A program made the position numbers and the translations under genes. From positions 1 through 49,592 of the forward strand of contig JAPPFC010000028.1 in assembly GCA_028824015.1 (NCBI GenBank): a stretch of DNA of 49,592 nucleotides. Direction: 5' to 3'. This stretch comes from a bacterium (GTDB lineage: Bacteria > Actinomycetota > Acidimicrobiia > Spongiisociales > ZC4RG35). The notes beneath the pieces were generated by a model. It ran no database searches, was not told the DNA's origin, and saw only the letters and a list, made by a program, of their open reading frames with translations. Positions 25,701 to 33,902 of this stretch are shown piece after piece; within the stretch, counting starts at the first letter, position 1; each line of letters opens with the position of its first letter.

Positions 25701-26268
25701 TCTCGATGAAGAAGTTATCCCTCCCGAAGATGTCCTGGTACTCGGCCGCAGTCCGGGCGGCGGCGTCCGGATCGAAGACGCCCCTCGCACCCCCTTCCTC
25801 GGTGACGAGGCCCGGAACCAGATGGGAGGCCACCTCCCCGCTGAGGCACCCCGAGGCGGCGATGATTCCCTCTGCATGGTCCGCCAGCAACTCGCGGTCG
25901 GCCCGCGGCTTGTACCAGTACCCGTCGAGGAAGGCCCGGCTGCTGATCTTGATGAGGTTCTGATACCCGGTGTCGTTGTAGGCGAGGAGCGTCAGGTGAT
26001 GACGGATGTTCTGCTCGCCGGTCGGCCGATCGAAGCGCGAGCCCGGACTCACGTAGGCCTCCATGCCCAGGATCGGCTTGATACCGGCATCCCGGGCGGC
26101 CTGATAGAACTCCACCGCCCCGTAGAGGACTCCGTGGTCGGTCATCGCCACCGCCGGTTGGCGATCGGACGCCACCGCCTTCATGATCTCCGCCACCCGC
26201 GACGCGCCGTCCAGCATCGAGTACTCGGTGTGGAGGTGAAGATGGGCGAACCCTGCGTCGGCGGTCAT
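22756..26268 (-). CDS. dnaE: DNA polymerase III alpha subunit (replicative polymerase)
   Basis: A 1170-residue DnaE1-type polymerase. The N-terminal PHP domain begins AHLHLHTEYSMLDGASR and keeps the metal-binding histidines. The polymerase palm has PDIDIDF near residues 412-418, which supplies two catalytic aspartates. The fingers follow, then the C-terminal OB-fold (KIAGLIVAASNRWTRKGDRM) and a short tail. The frame is open to 26814, but the ATG at 26268 gives the normal N-terminus and overlaps the rhomboid stop by four bases (ATGA). As this is the full-length DnaE1 layout, it is probably the main replicase. Confidence 0.97.
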   Translation of the reverse strand: MTADAGFAHLHLHTEYSMLDGASRVAEIMKAVASDRQPAVAMTDHGVLYGAVEFYQAARDAGIKPILGMEAYVSPGSRFDRPTGEQNIRHHLTLLAYNDTGYQNLIKISSRAFLDGYWYKPRADRELLADHAEGIIAASGCLSGEVASHLVPGLVTEEGGARGVFDPDAAARTAAEYQDIFGRDNFFIEIMDHGLAHQRLLLPELAKLSERVGAPLLATNDSHYTRPDESETHDVLLCVNTGANFSDDNRLRFDSQEFYIKSARDMRQRFPSDLYPGACDNTLLVAERADVSMKTGQLLLPDFPAPPGHTHTSYLEELVLEGARRRYGGEVPSEVSERIRYELGVIGEMGFETYFLIIWDLIREARHRNIRTGPGRGSAAGSMVSYCLEITQIDPLEYGLIFERFLNPGRAAMPDIDIDFDERFRGQIIDYVRDRYGSDHVAQIVTFATIKGKQAIRDAARVYGYEYRIGDQLSKLMPGAILGKEASLNQCLNPPPPESDGIVRDWYANAAGLREAYDFDADARKVIDAARGLEGLRRQDSIHAAGVVISPLPMTELVPVQRKGEGAEVVTQYEMGAVEQLGLLKMDFLGLRNLSTIERTLDMVGEATGERPDIDRAPLDDPKTFELLRAAETIGVFQLEGEPMRALIQRLRPDRFDDVVALVALYRPGPMGANMHNLYADRKTGRAAVAPLHPALAEILDPTYQILVYQEQVMEVSRAMAGYSMEEADNLRKAMGKKIKAVMDAEEEKFVEGCVAQGHDRGTGRDLFELISHFAGYGFNKSHSACYGLVAYQTAYLKANHPAEYMAALLTSSKNNRDRTALYLKECRRMGLSVKVPDVNESGMDYEVSSGSIRVGLSAIRNLGESVAQKIIDARRDKGAFESFVDFCEKVSVEALRRNTLESLVKGGGFDSLGHTRRGLMEVLALIVDSVVDRRRQEEAGQFSLFGGGGLPDLTLPDIPDHQWDKQVRLSFEKEMLGLYLSDHPLAEKAAAVQAAADAVTSGLKNLPDKTKVKIAGLIVAASNRWTRKGDRMMVITVEDLDGEVEVVVFPKATERYQELLVADQMVVVSGRVDRREDVVQLIASKIESLQPPPPSLNIRLSKSLIGEREIAQRLGELLRRHPGKRQVVFHIKEDGRHFLLTSGPKVSGGAGLISELEELLGSDSVVVAA

Positions 26269-27107
26269 CAGCCCAGGATGCTCCCTCCCAGGGACAGAGC
26301 CGCCCCCACCGCCAGAACCCCCACCGCCAGGCCGGAGGCCGCCATACCCAGGCCGGCCTGGGAACGCCGGCGCTGGGCCGACCACACGACTCCTATCAAC
26401 GCCCCTCCGGCCATTCCGCCCAGGTGCGCCTGCCAGGCGATGTTGGGAACCAGGAGAGGCAGCGCGAAGTTGATGGCCAGCAACAATCCCAACTGGGAGA
26501 GCAGGCGCCTGCCGTAGGGGGTGTGACGCAACCGGTAAGCGCCCGCCAGCCACACCCCGAACACACCGAAAATGGCGCCCGAAGCGCCGATCGAGACGGT
26601 GAAGGGGTGGGAGAACCAGTAGACGAACAGGCTCCCGACCGCGGCCGATGAGAGATACATGGCCAGGAACGGCAGGGATCCCGATTCTCTTTCGAGCTGG
26701 GGACCGAAGACATACAACGCCCACATGTTGAACAGGATGTGGAACACCGACCCGTGGAGCACCACGGCCGTCACCATCCTCCACCACTCTCCGGCGGTGA
26801 CTCCCAGATTCCACATCGCCAACTCGTTAATCAACTCCCTCTCGAGTCCCGGCAACAGCCAGGTGAAGACGTAGACCGAGGAGGTGAGTACCAGCAGCAC
26901 GGTGGTGACGGGTGGAAGACCCGCCCTTGCCGACCCCATCCTGATGTTGCGCTGGCCCTGGCCGATGCAGCCCGGGCACTTCTGTCCCACCGATGCATCG
27001 TGCGAGCAGTCCACGCAGATCGGTCGCTCGCAGCTGCTGCACGCCAGGCGGGTGACGCGCCCGGGGTGCCGATAGCAGGAGACCTGAGCCGGATAGTCGG
27101 ATGTCAA
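26268..27107 (-). CDS. Rhomboid intramembrane protease with N-terminal zinc-binding domain
   Basis: A 279-residue product. The first 50 residues hold a B-box-like zinc domain (C11, H14, C23, C26, C31, C34, C44, C47). Six hydrophobic segments follow. The rhomboid active site is Ser176 in SIGASGAIFGVFG and His228 in QAHLGGMAGG, with HILFNMWALYVFG as the conserved helix-2 block. It should cleave membrane proteins within the bilayer. The TTG at 27107 is the only reasonable start between the rluD stop and the zinc domain; its ribosome-binding site is weak. It overlaps dnaE by four bases. Confidence 0.88.
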   Translation of the reverse strand: MTSDYPAQVSCYRHPGRVTRLACSSCERPICVDCSHDASVGQKCPGCIGQGQRNIRMGSARAGLPPVTTVLLVLTSSVYVFTWLLPGLERELINELAMWNLGVTAGEWWRMVTAVVLHGSVFHILFNMWALYVFGPQLERESGSLPFLAMYLSSAAVGSLFVYWFSHPFTVSIGASGAIFGVFGVWLAGAYRLRHTPYGRRLLSQLGLLLAINFALPLLVPNIAWQAHLGGMAGGALIGVVWSAQRRRSQAGLGMAASGLAVGVLAVGAALSLGGSILG

Positions 27108-27126
27108 GAGAACACCGAGAGTACCC

Positions 27127-28101
27127 CTACCCGCCGGACAACCCAACGATCCTTCGACCGAGTTCGGGGGGAAGGGGAGAATGGTGCCGCATCTCCCGGG
27201 ACGCATCGGCCGGGTGCCGGAATTCCAACTGGAATGCATGCAGCCACATACGGCCCGCGTCCAGCGGATCGGGCCGGCCGCCGTAGAGGCGGTCGCCCAC
27301 CAGCGGGCGACCGATGGAAGCCAGGTGCACCCTGATCTGGTGGGTGCGCCCCGTCTCCAACTCGACTTCCAGGAGCGACAGGGGAGGGTCTCCCTGGCTT
27401 CCCACCACCCGGTATCGGGTTAGGGCGTATTTGCCCCCGGCCACCACCGCCCTCCTGCCCCGCCGCCGGGGATCGGGTCCCAGCGGCGCCTCGACAGCCC
27501 CCCTCGCTGCTTCCATTTCCCCGTGCACCAGGGCCAGGTAGCGGCGTTTGACCTCCCGCCGACGGAGGGCGTCGCCCAACTCCCGGTAAGCCAGTTTCGA
27601 GAGGGCGGTGACCATCAGTCCGGAGGTGGCCCGGTCGAGACGGTGGACGATGCCCCAGCGGCTCGGGAGCCCCACCCCCTCGATCCGGGGATACCGGTGC
27701 AACAGCCCGGCGGCCAGGGTGCCGGGCTGGGATGGCACCGCGGTGCCGGGATGGGTGATCACCCCCTCGGGTTTCACCACCACCGCCAGATGCTCATCCT
27801 CGTAGACCACCTCGAAGTCCACCGGCTCCGGACGGATCTTTCGTTCGGGGGGATCGCCGATCCACAGCGCGGTCCCGGCCTCCACCCGCGCAGCCGGTTT
27901 CAACGGTCCCCCGCCGGGGCCGACGGCCCGGCCGGACTCGATCAGACGCCGGGAGACCGAGCGGCTCACTTCCAGGAGCGAGGAGACCACCCGGTCCACA
28001 CGCTCCCCATCGAGCCCCTCGGGCACGGTCCATTCCCGGAGCTCACCCGTTTCCGGTTTCTCGAACGCCACCTCGCCGCGGTCAGGAGCGGGAGGCGGCA
28101 A
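27127..28101 (-). CDS. rluD: RluA-family 23S rRNA pseudouridine synthase (RluD-like)
   Basis: A 324-residue enzyme with an N-terminal S4 RNA-binding domain (about 30-75) and a catalytic domain. GIVHRLDRATSGLMV carries the catalytic Asp156; KRRYLALVHG, LETGRTHQIRVHL and HPLVGD-like (RPLVGDRLYGG) are the later family motifs. It converts uridines in rRNA to pseudouridine; RluD-type targets in 23S helix 69 are the likely site. The start is TTG at 28101, overlapping lspA by 20 bases; a GTG at 28071 is an alternative. Confidence 0.9.
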   Translation of the reverse strand: MPPPAPDRGEVAFEKPETGELREWTVPEGLDGERVDRVVSSLLEVSRSVSRRLIESGRAVGPGGGPLKPAARVEAGTALWIGDPPERKIRPEPVDFEVVYEDEHLAVVVKPEGVITHPGTAVPSQPGTLAAGLLHRYPRIEGVGLPSRWGIVHRLDRATSGLMVTALSKLAYRELGDALRRREVKRRYLALVHGEMEAARGAVEAPLGPDPRRRGRRAVVAGGKYALTRYRVVGSQGDPPLSLLEVELETGRTHQIRVHLASIGRPLVGDRLYGGRPDPLDAGRMWLHAFQLEFRHPADASREMRHHSPLPPELGRRIVGLSGG

Positions 28102-28570
28102 TGCTCTGGCGAACAGCCGACAGCAACACCAGGCCCACCCCGACGGTCAGGGCTGTGTCGGCCAGGTTGAATACCGGGAAGTTGGGAATCTGTATCCAGT
28201 CCACCACCTTCCCGTCCAACAACCCCTCTCCCCTGGTCGCCCTGTCCACGAGGTTGCCGACCGCTCCTCCCATCACGAGACCCAACCCGAGGACCTCTAG
28301 GCCGGGCCGCGGGGTCCGCAGCGCCCATCCCACCACGCCTACCGCGCCGGCCGCGGCCAGACCCAACCACACCCCGGCGTCCTGGAACATCGAGAAGGCA
28401 GAGCCCGGGTTCTCCACATAGGTGAACCACAGGAGATCGGGGACCACCTCCTGTCGCTCCTCGGCGAAGGCTTCGGAAGCCCACCGTTTGGTGATCTGAT
28501 CAGCAGCCACCACCACCGCGGCCGTCCCCACCGCCAATCCGAATGTGGAGATCAGCCTCGGGCGGCGCAC
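28082..28570 (-). CDS. lspA: Lipoprotein signal peptidase
   Basis: Cleaves signal peptides of prolipoproteins after lipidation. The 162-residue, four-helix protein has DQITK at the end of helix 1 and ENPGSAFSMF. The catalytic aspartates are Asp109 (GGAVGNLVDR) and Asp138 (FNLADTA). The frame is open to 28633; I chose the GTG at 28570 because it gives a basic n-region (RRPRLISTFGL) and normal length. It overlaps the zinc-finger gene by 19 bases. The beta-propeller lipoprotein in this window is a likely substrate. Confidence 0.92.
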   Translation of the reverse strand: MRRPRLISTFGLAVGTAAVVVAADQITKRWASEAFAEERQEVVPDLLWFTYVENPGSAFSMFQDAGVWLGLAAAGAVGVVGWALRTPRPGLEVLGLGLVMGGAVGNLVDRATRGEGLLDGKVVDWIQIPNFPVFNLADTALTVGVGLVLLSAVRQSIAASRS

Positions 28571-28923
28571 TCTATGCAACTGTCTATGTAAGGGAGGTAG
28601 CGCAGCCGGGCCACGGGGATCGGCTTGCCGCACATGTCGCAGTCGCCGTACCTGTTCCGGTCCATCTTGGAAAGGGCATCGTTCACTTTCTCCAAGAGTA
28701 GGGAGGCGTTGCGCTGAAGGGACATCTGCGTCTCGTAGTCCGTGGCGGCCGCACCCGCCTCGGCGCTGGCCGGATCGGGACTCCGTTCTCCCGCTCCCTC
28801 GGCCATCCTGGCGTCCTCCATGGCCTGGCCGTAGACCCCTATCAGCCCCAGAATCCGGCTCTGCTCCTCCTCGAGCCGGGCGCGAAGTTGAGAGATAGTC
28901 CTGGCATGCAACAGTCTGGCCAT
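28552..28923 (-). CDS. DksA/TraR-type C4 zinc-finger protein
   Basis: A 123-residue protein: an N-terminal coiled-coil region, then a four-cysteine zinc finger (C95, C98, C116, C119) in GDCDMCGKPIPVARL and IDSCIEC. DksA/TraR proteins act in the RNA-polymerase secondary channel, though actinobacterial members vary, so the exact role is uncertain. The ATG at 28923 has an excellent ribosome-binding site (GAGGAGGACTCTTTA); longer starts upstream do not. It is followed by lspA with overlap. Confidence 0.85.
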   Translation of the reverse strand: MARLLHARTISQLRARLEEEQSRILGLIGVYGQAMEDARMAEGAGERSPDPASAEAGAAATDYETQMSLQRNASLLLEKVNDALSKMDRNRYGDCDMCGKPIPVARLRYLPYIDSCIECAARG

Positions 28924-28969
28924 TAAAGAGTCCTCCTCGACCTTAATTGTCGGACTAGAGGTTATCGCG

Positions 28970-29197
28970 TCAGAGAGTGAATTCAACCTCTTTAAGCCGC
29001 GATGTTCGCCCGGTGACCACTCGCGCTCTCCCGTCCACTTCGGCGGACAGCAGTCGCTCGACGGCCCGGTTGGCCTTCCCCCCTTCCGGAGGAGACGTGA
29101 CGCGCACCTTCAATGCCTCCCCGTGAATGCCGTCCACCTGGTCCCGGGACGATCCCGCCGACACCCACACCCTGAGCCGGTACCTCCCATCCACCAC
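28970..29197 (-). CDS. DUF167 (YggU-family) protein
   Basis: A 75-residue alpha/beta protein with the DUF167 signature: RLRVWVSAGSSRDQVDG, LKVRVTSPPEGGKANRAV and GRTSRLKEV. The function is unknown. The GTG at 29197 (or 29194) gives the family length. It is divergent from ileS, with 93 bases between. The zinc-finger gene follows 46 bases downstream on the same strand. Confidence 0.85.
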   Translation of the reverse strand: MVDGRYRLRVWVSAGSSRDQVDGIHGEALKVRVTSPPEGGKANRAVERLLSAEVDGRARVVTGRTSRLKEVEFTL

Positions 29198-29290
29198 ACG
29201 GGACGCCGATGACCAGCTTTCCGGAAACGGCGACGGGCCCACGCGGCAAATGTAGCATTCACCATTGCCGCCCCCGCGTCCTGAGAGAGC

Positions 29291-32200
29291 ATGCCCCCGC
29301 CCGACTTCGCCCGCATCCCGCCCCGGGTCCACTTCCCGGACCTCGACGCGGAGATAGCGCTCATCTGGGAGGAGGCAGACGCCTTCGCAGAATCCATCCG
29401 GCGCAGGCCCTCGGACCGTGAGTACACCTTCTATGACGGGCCGCCCTTCACGACCGGACGCCCCCACTACGGCCACATTCTGGCGGGCGTGATCAAAGAC
29501 ATCGTGCCGAGGTACTGGACTATGCGGGGGTATCGCATCGAGCGTCGTTTCGGGTGGGACACCCACGGGCTGCCGATCGAGATGGAGGTGCAGAAACAGC
29601 TCGGGATCAGCGGACCCCGCGAGATAGCCGAGTTGGGAGTGGATCGTTTCAACGAAGCCTGCCGGGAGATGGTGCAGCAGACCACCGAAGAGTGGGAGGA
29701 GGTGACTATGAGGATCGGACGGTGGGTGGACTTTCGCAACGACTACAAGACCATGGATCCCGGCTTCATGGAAAGCGTGTGGTGGGTGTTCAGGCAGCTG
29801 TGGGACAAGGGCCTGGTCTACCGGGACTTCAAGGTGCTGCCCTACTCATGGGCCTGCGCCACGCCCCTCTCCAACTTCGAGTTGAACCTCGGCGGGTACC
29901 AGGAGGTGGACGATCCCTCCATAACCGTGAGACTCGCGGTCACCCAGGGAGCCGGGCCGGTGAAGTCCGGGGACCATCTCCTGATCTGGACCACCACCCC
30001 CTGGACGCTCCCCGGCAACCTGGCGGTGGCGGTCGGTCCCGACATCCGGTATGTCGCCGTCCCTCAGGACGGGCAGCGTTACTGGGTGGCGGAGGAGTTG
30101 CTCTCCTCCCTGTGGGACGATCCCCCGGAACCGGTGGCGAAGGCCCGGGGCGCCGAGATGGTCGGCAGCCGCTACGAGCCTCCATTCCCCTACTTCGAGC
30201 GTCTTTCATCCGAGGGAGGCTTCACGGTTGTTTCCTCCCACGACGTCACCGCCGATGAGGGAACCGGCCTGGTCCACATGGCTCCTGCCTACGGAGAGGC
30301 CGACTTCGAGACCTTTGTGGCCAACCGGCTGAATCTGATGGTGGATCCGATCGATGCCGAGGGGCGCTTCACCGACGAGGTGCCGGAGGTGGCCGGAGAG
30401 AACGTGAAGGACGCCGACCGGACGTTGGTCCGCCTGCTGGAGGAATCGGGCAAACTGGTGAGGAAGGAACGTGTCCGACACTCCTATCCGTTCTGCTACC
30501 GCACCGACACTCCCCTCATCTACAAGGCCATCCCCACCTGGTTCGTGGAAGTGTCGGGCCTCCGCGAGAGGCTCGTGGAACTGAACGAACGCATCCACTG
30601 GGTCCCCGGGTATGTGGGCGAGCGGCGGTTCGGGAACTGGCTGGGGGAGGCCCGTGACTGGGCCATCAGCAGGAACCGCTACTGGGGATCATGCATCCCG
30701 GTCTGGGAATGTGCGGCGTGCGGAGCGCAACGCTGCATCGGCTCCCTCGACGAGTTGGAGCAGTGCTCGGGTCAGCGGCCCACCGACCTTCACAAGCACA
30801 TAATCGACCTGATCACCTTCCCCTGCGCCGAGACCGGCTGCCGGGGCACGATGCGCCGGGTGCCCGAGGTGTTGGACTGCTGGTTCGAATCGGGGTCCAT
30901 GCCCTACGGACAACAGCACTACCCCTTCGAGAACCGGGAGCGATTCGAGAACAACTTCCCGGCCCACTTCATAGCCGAGGGACTGGACCAGACCCGGGGA
31001 TGGTTCTACACCCTCCACATCCTGGCCGCCGCCCTGTTCGATCAACCCGCCTTCTCCAACTGCGTGGTCAACGGGATGATTCTCGCCGCCGACGGGCGCA
31101 AGATGTCAAAGCGCCTCAAGAATTACCCCGAGCCGGTCGAAGTGCTGGACAAATTCGGAGCCGACGCGCTGCGCGCCTATCTGATCAACTCCCCGGTCCT
31201 GCGCGCCGAACCGCTCCGTTTCTCCGAGAAGGGGGTGAAAGAGGTTGTCCGCACCGTGCTGCTCCCCCTGTGGAACACCTTTTCCTTCTTCACCACCTAC
31301 GCCGAGGCGGACGGCATCCGCCTGTCCGACATCTCCGCCGCTCCGCCGCCGGAAGAACGCCCGGCTCTGGACCGGTGGATCCTCTCGGTGCTGCAGAGCC
31401 TGATCGCCGAGGTGCGCGCCCAGATGGACGGCTACTACCTCTACGCGGTGGTCCCTCCCACCCTCGGGTTCATCGACCACCTCACCAACTGGTACGTCCG
31501 CCGTTCCCGGCGGCGATTCTGGAGAAGCCGCGGCGAGGACGACTCCGACAAGCTGGCCGCCTTCGCCACGCTCTATGAGGTGCTGGTGACATTCTCCGAG
31601 GTGCTGGCGCCGGTGTTGCCTTTCATCACCGAGAGGATCTACCAAACGCTGGTGGTCTCCTGCGACGACTCCGCACCTCCGAGTATCCATCTAAGGGACT
31701 TTCCCGAACCCCGGACCGAACTGATCGATGACCGGCTCGAAGAGGGCATGGCTCTGGCCCGGACGGTGGTGAGGCTCGCCCATGCTCTCCGCAAACGGCA
31801 CAACATCCGGGTGCGCCAGCCGCTCTCGGGCGTGGTGGTGAACCTGGCCGCCGAACACCGGACGGAGACCCTCGAAGCCCTATCGGAGTTGGTGCGAAAC
31901 GAGGTCAACGTCCGTCGCCTGCGGGTGCTGCGCGGTGAGAAGGCTGCCGTCGAGCTATCGGCCAAAGCCGACTTCCGCCGGTTGGGTCCCCGACTGGGCG
32001 CACGCACGCCGGCGGTGGCCCGCGCCATAGAAGACCTCGGGAGAGCGGAGATCCAACGTCTCCTGGACGGTGGAACTGTCCACGTTGCGGGGACGGAGAT
32101 CACCGGGGATGATGTGGTGGTGCGCCGCCGCGCCCCGGAGGGGGCCGCCACCGCGGTCGAGCACGATCTCACCGTCACCCTGGACATCGGCCTCACCGAG

Positions 32201-32482
32201 GAGTTGATCACCGAAGGCATCGCCCGGGAGATCACCGCCCGTCTCCAGCAACATCGGCGGGACAGCAACCTTCGGGTCACAGACCGTGTCTCCCTGACAT
32301 GGGATTCCCCCCGTCCGGCGGTGGTGGAGGCCATGGAGACTCACGGGAAGATGATCGCCGCGGAACTCCTGGCGACCGAGTGGAGGAGGGGGCCTGCAGA
32401 AACCTCCCTGGCGGTGGGAGACTACCCTCTCTCGGTCACCATGGCTGTGCTACCGACCCCCTCGGCCAGCCGGGAAGGGTAG
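29291..32482 (+). CDS. ileS: Isoleucyl-tRNA synthetase
   Basis: Charges tRNA-Ile; class I synthetase of 1063 residues. The HIGH-type motif is HYGH (59-62 in GRPHYGHIL) and the second ATP motif is KMSKR (604-608). The editing (CP1) domain lies between, and the anticodon-binding region follows (RWILSVLQSL, PFITERIYQTL). The length and the KMSKR form fit the eukaryote-like type-2 IleRS, a group often less sensitive to mupirocin; that is family knowledge, not shown here. I see no T-box leader in the 93 bases upstream. Its stop lies two bases from the divIVA stop on the other strand. Confidence 0.97.
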   Translation: MPPPDFARIPPRVHFPDLDAEIALIWEEADAFAESIRRRPSDREYTFYDGPPFTTGRPHYGHILAGVIKDIVPRYWTMRGYRIERRFGWDTHGLPIEMEVQKQLGISGPREIAELGVDRFNEACREMVQQTTEEWEEVTMRIGRWVDFRNDYKTMDPGFMESVWWVFRQLWDKGLVYRDFKVLPYSWACATPLSNFELNLGGYQEVDDPSITVRLAVTQGAGPVKSGDHLLIWTTTPWTLPGNLAVAVGPDIRYVAVPQDGQRYWVAEELLSSLWDDPPEPVAKARGAEMVGSRYEPPFPYFERLSSEGGFTVVSSHDVTADEGTGLVHMAPAYGEADFETFVANRLNLMVDPIDAEGRFTDEVPEVAGENVKDADRTLVRLLEESGKLVRKERVRHSYPFCYRTDTPLIYKAIPTWFVEVSGLRERLVELNERIHWVPGYVGERRFGNWLGEARDWAISRNRYWGSCIPVWECAACGAQRCIGSLDELEQCSGQRPTDLHKHIIDLITFPCAETGCRGTMRRVPEVLDCWFESGSMPYGQQHYPFENRERFENNFPAHFIAEGLDQTRGWFYTLHILAAALFDQPAFSNCVVNGMILAADGRKMSKRLKNYPEPVEVLDKFGADALRAYLINSPVLRAEPLRFSEKGVKEVVRTVLLPLWNTFSFFTTYAEADGIRLSDISAAPPPEERPALDRWILSVLQSLIAEVRAQMDGYYLYAVVPPTLGFIDHLTNWYVRRSRRRFWRSRGEDDSDKLAAFATLYEVLVTFSEVLAPVLPFITERIYQTLVVSCDDSAPPSIHLRDFPEPRTELIDDRLEEGMALARTVVRLAHALRKRHNIRVRQPLSGVVVNLAAEHRTETLEALSELVRNEVNVRRLRVLRGEKAAVELSAKADFRRLGPRLGARTPAVARAIEDLGRAEIQRLLDGGTVHVAGTEITGDDVVVRRRAPEGAATAVEHDLTVTLDIGLTEELITEGIAREITARLQQHRRDSNLRVTDRVSLTWDSPRPAVVEAMETHGKMIAAELLATEWRRGPAETSLAVGDYPLSVTMAVLPTPSASREG

Positions 32483-32484
32483 GG

Positions 32485-33000
32485 TCAGAGCAGGCCGCGG
32501 ATCTGCGAGGCGGCCGCGTCCAACTCCGCCATGTGGTCGTCCATGGCACCGGGCAGACCGGTCACGGTCGACTTGACCACCGACATCACTATCCGGTAAC
32601 GCTCTATCTCGGCCAGCATGAGTTGGGCTGCTCTCTCTCTCCGGCGATCCAGCTCGCCCAGGTCCGTCGGAGAGGCGGCGGGCATGGCGCCGGTGGACGC
32701 CTCCGCGGCTTCCCGCCGGGCCGCGGCCACCAGCTGCGAAGCGCTCTCCTGGGCCTCGTCGATAATGCGGCGCGCCTCGGAGCGGGCTTCCGACAGCACC
32801 CCGGCAGCCTGTCCGGAGTCCGCGGCTGCGGGCCGGTTCTTGATCTCGGCGATTATCCGGTCGCGATCAGCCAGAAGTTCCTCGTATTCCTTGAGAGAAA
32901 GGGCAACCTCATCCAGGAACTCGTCGACTTCCTCCAGGTGGTAACCGCGCAACGCGGTGCGGAAGAACTTCTCCTGGATGTCTTCAGGTGTGAGGGGCAT
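32485..33000 (-). CDS. divIVA: DivIVA/Wag31-type polar growth and division protein
   Basis: A 171-residue coiled-coil protein. The N-terminal membrane-binding domain reads LTPEDIQEKFFRTALRGYHLEEVDEFLDEV, with the aromatic-basic tip that inserts in curved membranes. The rest is coiled-coil (EYEELLADRDRIIAEIKN, then SEARRIIDEAQESA) and a final helix. In actinobacteria DivIVA organises polar or septal growth. It has its own promoter-like sequence 36 bases upstream and closes the division cluster. Confidence 0.93.
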   Translation of the reverse strand: MPLTPEDIQEKFFRTALRGYHLEEVDEFLDEVALSLKEYEELLADRDRIIAEIKNRPAAADSGQAAGVLSEARSEARRIIDEAQESASQLVAAARREAAEASTGAMPAASPTDLGELDRRRERAAQLMLAEIERYRIVMSVVKSTVTGLPGAMDDHMAELDAAASQIRGLL

Positions 33001-33035
33001 GTGGAAACCGATCTTTAGACCAAAGCGCAGACTCG

Positions 33036-33065
33036 ATTATAAAAACGCCCGCGGCCCTATACCAA
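33036..33065 (-). promoter_or_regulatory. Probable divIVA promoter
   Basis: On the minus strand TTGGTA (33060-33065) and TATAAT (33036-33041) are 18 bases apart, within a 116-base gap. The predicted transcription start is about 30 bases before the divIVA ATG. The consensus -10 box in such GC-rich sequence makes it convincing. Confidence 0.65.
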
Positions 33066-33116
33066 CCATCTCCCACCCTGGCCCCCCGCTGTGGCTGCCG
33101 GAGGATGGCGGCGGCG

Positions 33117-33374
33117 TTAACAGACGATGCCCTGGAGAATGTAGAGGGCCACGAACAGCGCCAGGGGAGAGAGATCGACACCCACCGTTCCCGCTCGCAC
33201 CGGCGGGATCAGAGCGCGAAAAGGCCTCAACAGCGGATTGAGCATGCGATCGAAGAGGTCTTTCACATTACGCAGGGGGTGGCCGGTGGGAGCGGGGATC
33301 CAACTCAGCACCACCCAGATCAGAACCGCCCATCTCGCAAGATCCAGCACCTGACAGAGGAGACCGCTAATCAC
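33117..33374 (-). CDS. YggT-family membrane protein
   Basis: An 85-residue protein with two hydrophobic segments (about 10-27 and 64-84) around the conserved loop WIPAPTGHPLRNVKDLFDRMLNP and LRPFRALIPP. YggT proteins sit beside sepF and divIVA in many Gram-positive and actinobacterial genomes and are thought to aid division; the mechanism is unknown. GTG start, 21 bases after sepF. Confidence 0.88.
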   Translation of the reverse strand: MISGLLCQVLDLARWAVLIWVVLSWIPAPTGHPLRNVKDLFDRMLNPLLRPFRALIPPVRAGTVGVDLSPLALFVALYILQGIVC

Positions 33375-33395
33375 TTCAAGTCCCCATCTTCCCGG

Positions 33396-33902
33396 TCAGG
33401 TACCGGGGGAGGACGGCCACATCCCGATCTTGGACAACCTGGACCTCTCACTGGACGGGACCGAGACGCCGGGCGGGCTGACCAGCACCAGGCCGTCTCC
33501 CACCTGAGAGACCTCACCCTGGTTGAAGCTGACCAAGCCGGTGGCGTAATAGACAACCCCCTGCGCCACCTCCGGAGAGAGGGATCGCAGATCCAGCATC
33601 ACCGGAACGCTCGCCTTGTACCAGGATGTGAGATGGGGGCAATCCCCGAAGCCTTCCACCTGCAGGGTCTCGGTCTCCACATCAGCGGGAGAAGGCGCAG
33701 GACGCTCCTTGGGGATCCTGGGCAACTCCGGTCGCGGCGCCGCGGAACTGCGCCCATCGGATGGCTTATTGGGAATCAGGCGGACGTTCCCCGAGGAGGG
33801 ACGGGTCACCGATGCGGGTGATGGCGTAGCAGGCGTCCAAGCATCATCCTCCTCCACCAGGCCCAGGAAATCCCAGACCTTCCCCATGAAGTTCTTGCTC
33901 AT
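33396..33902 (-). CDS. sepF: Cell division protein SepF
   Basis: A 168-residue FtsZ-binding membrane anchor. The N-terminal amphipathic helix (MGKVWDFLGLVEEDD) binds the membrane. A Pro/Ser-rich linker follows to about residue 80, then the SepF dimer domain (SVPVMLDLRSLSPEVAQGVVYYATGLVSF). In organisms without FtsA or ZipA, as is usual for actinobacteria, it anchors FtsZ. Its ATG overlaps the yggS stop by four bases. Confidence 0.95.
   Translation of the reverse strand: MSKNFMGKVWDFLGLVEEDDAWTPATPSPASVTRPSSGNVRLIPNKPSDGRSSAAPRPELPRIPKERPAPSPADVETETLQVEGFGDCPHLTSWYKASVPVMLDLRSLSPEVAQGVVYYATGLVSFNQGEVSQVGDGLVLVSPPGVSVPSSERSRLSKIGMWPSSPGT

Noticed and set aside
22855..26517. Open frame of more than 1200 codons on the plus strand opposite dnaE
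   Set aside because: It is the antisense of a well-supported polymerase gene in high-GC DNA and has no recognisable domain.
29198..29290. Possible T-box riboswitch before ileS
   Set aside because: The gap is only 93 bases and lacks the T-box sequence and antiterminator stem.
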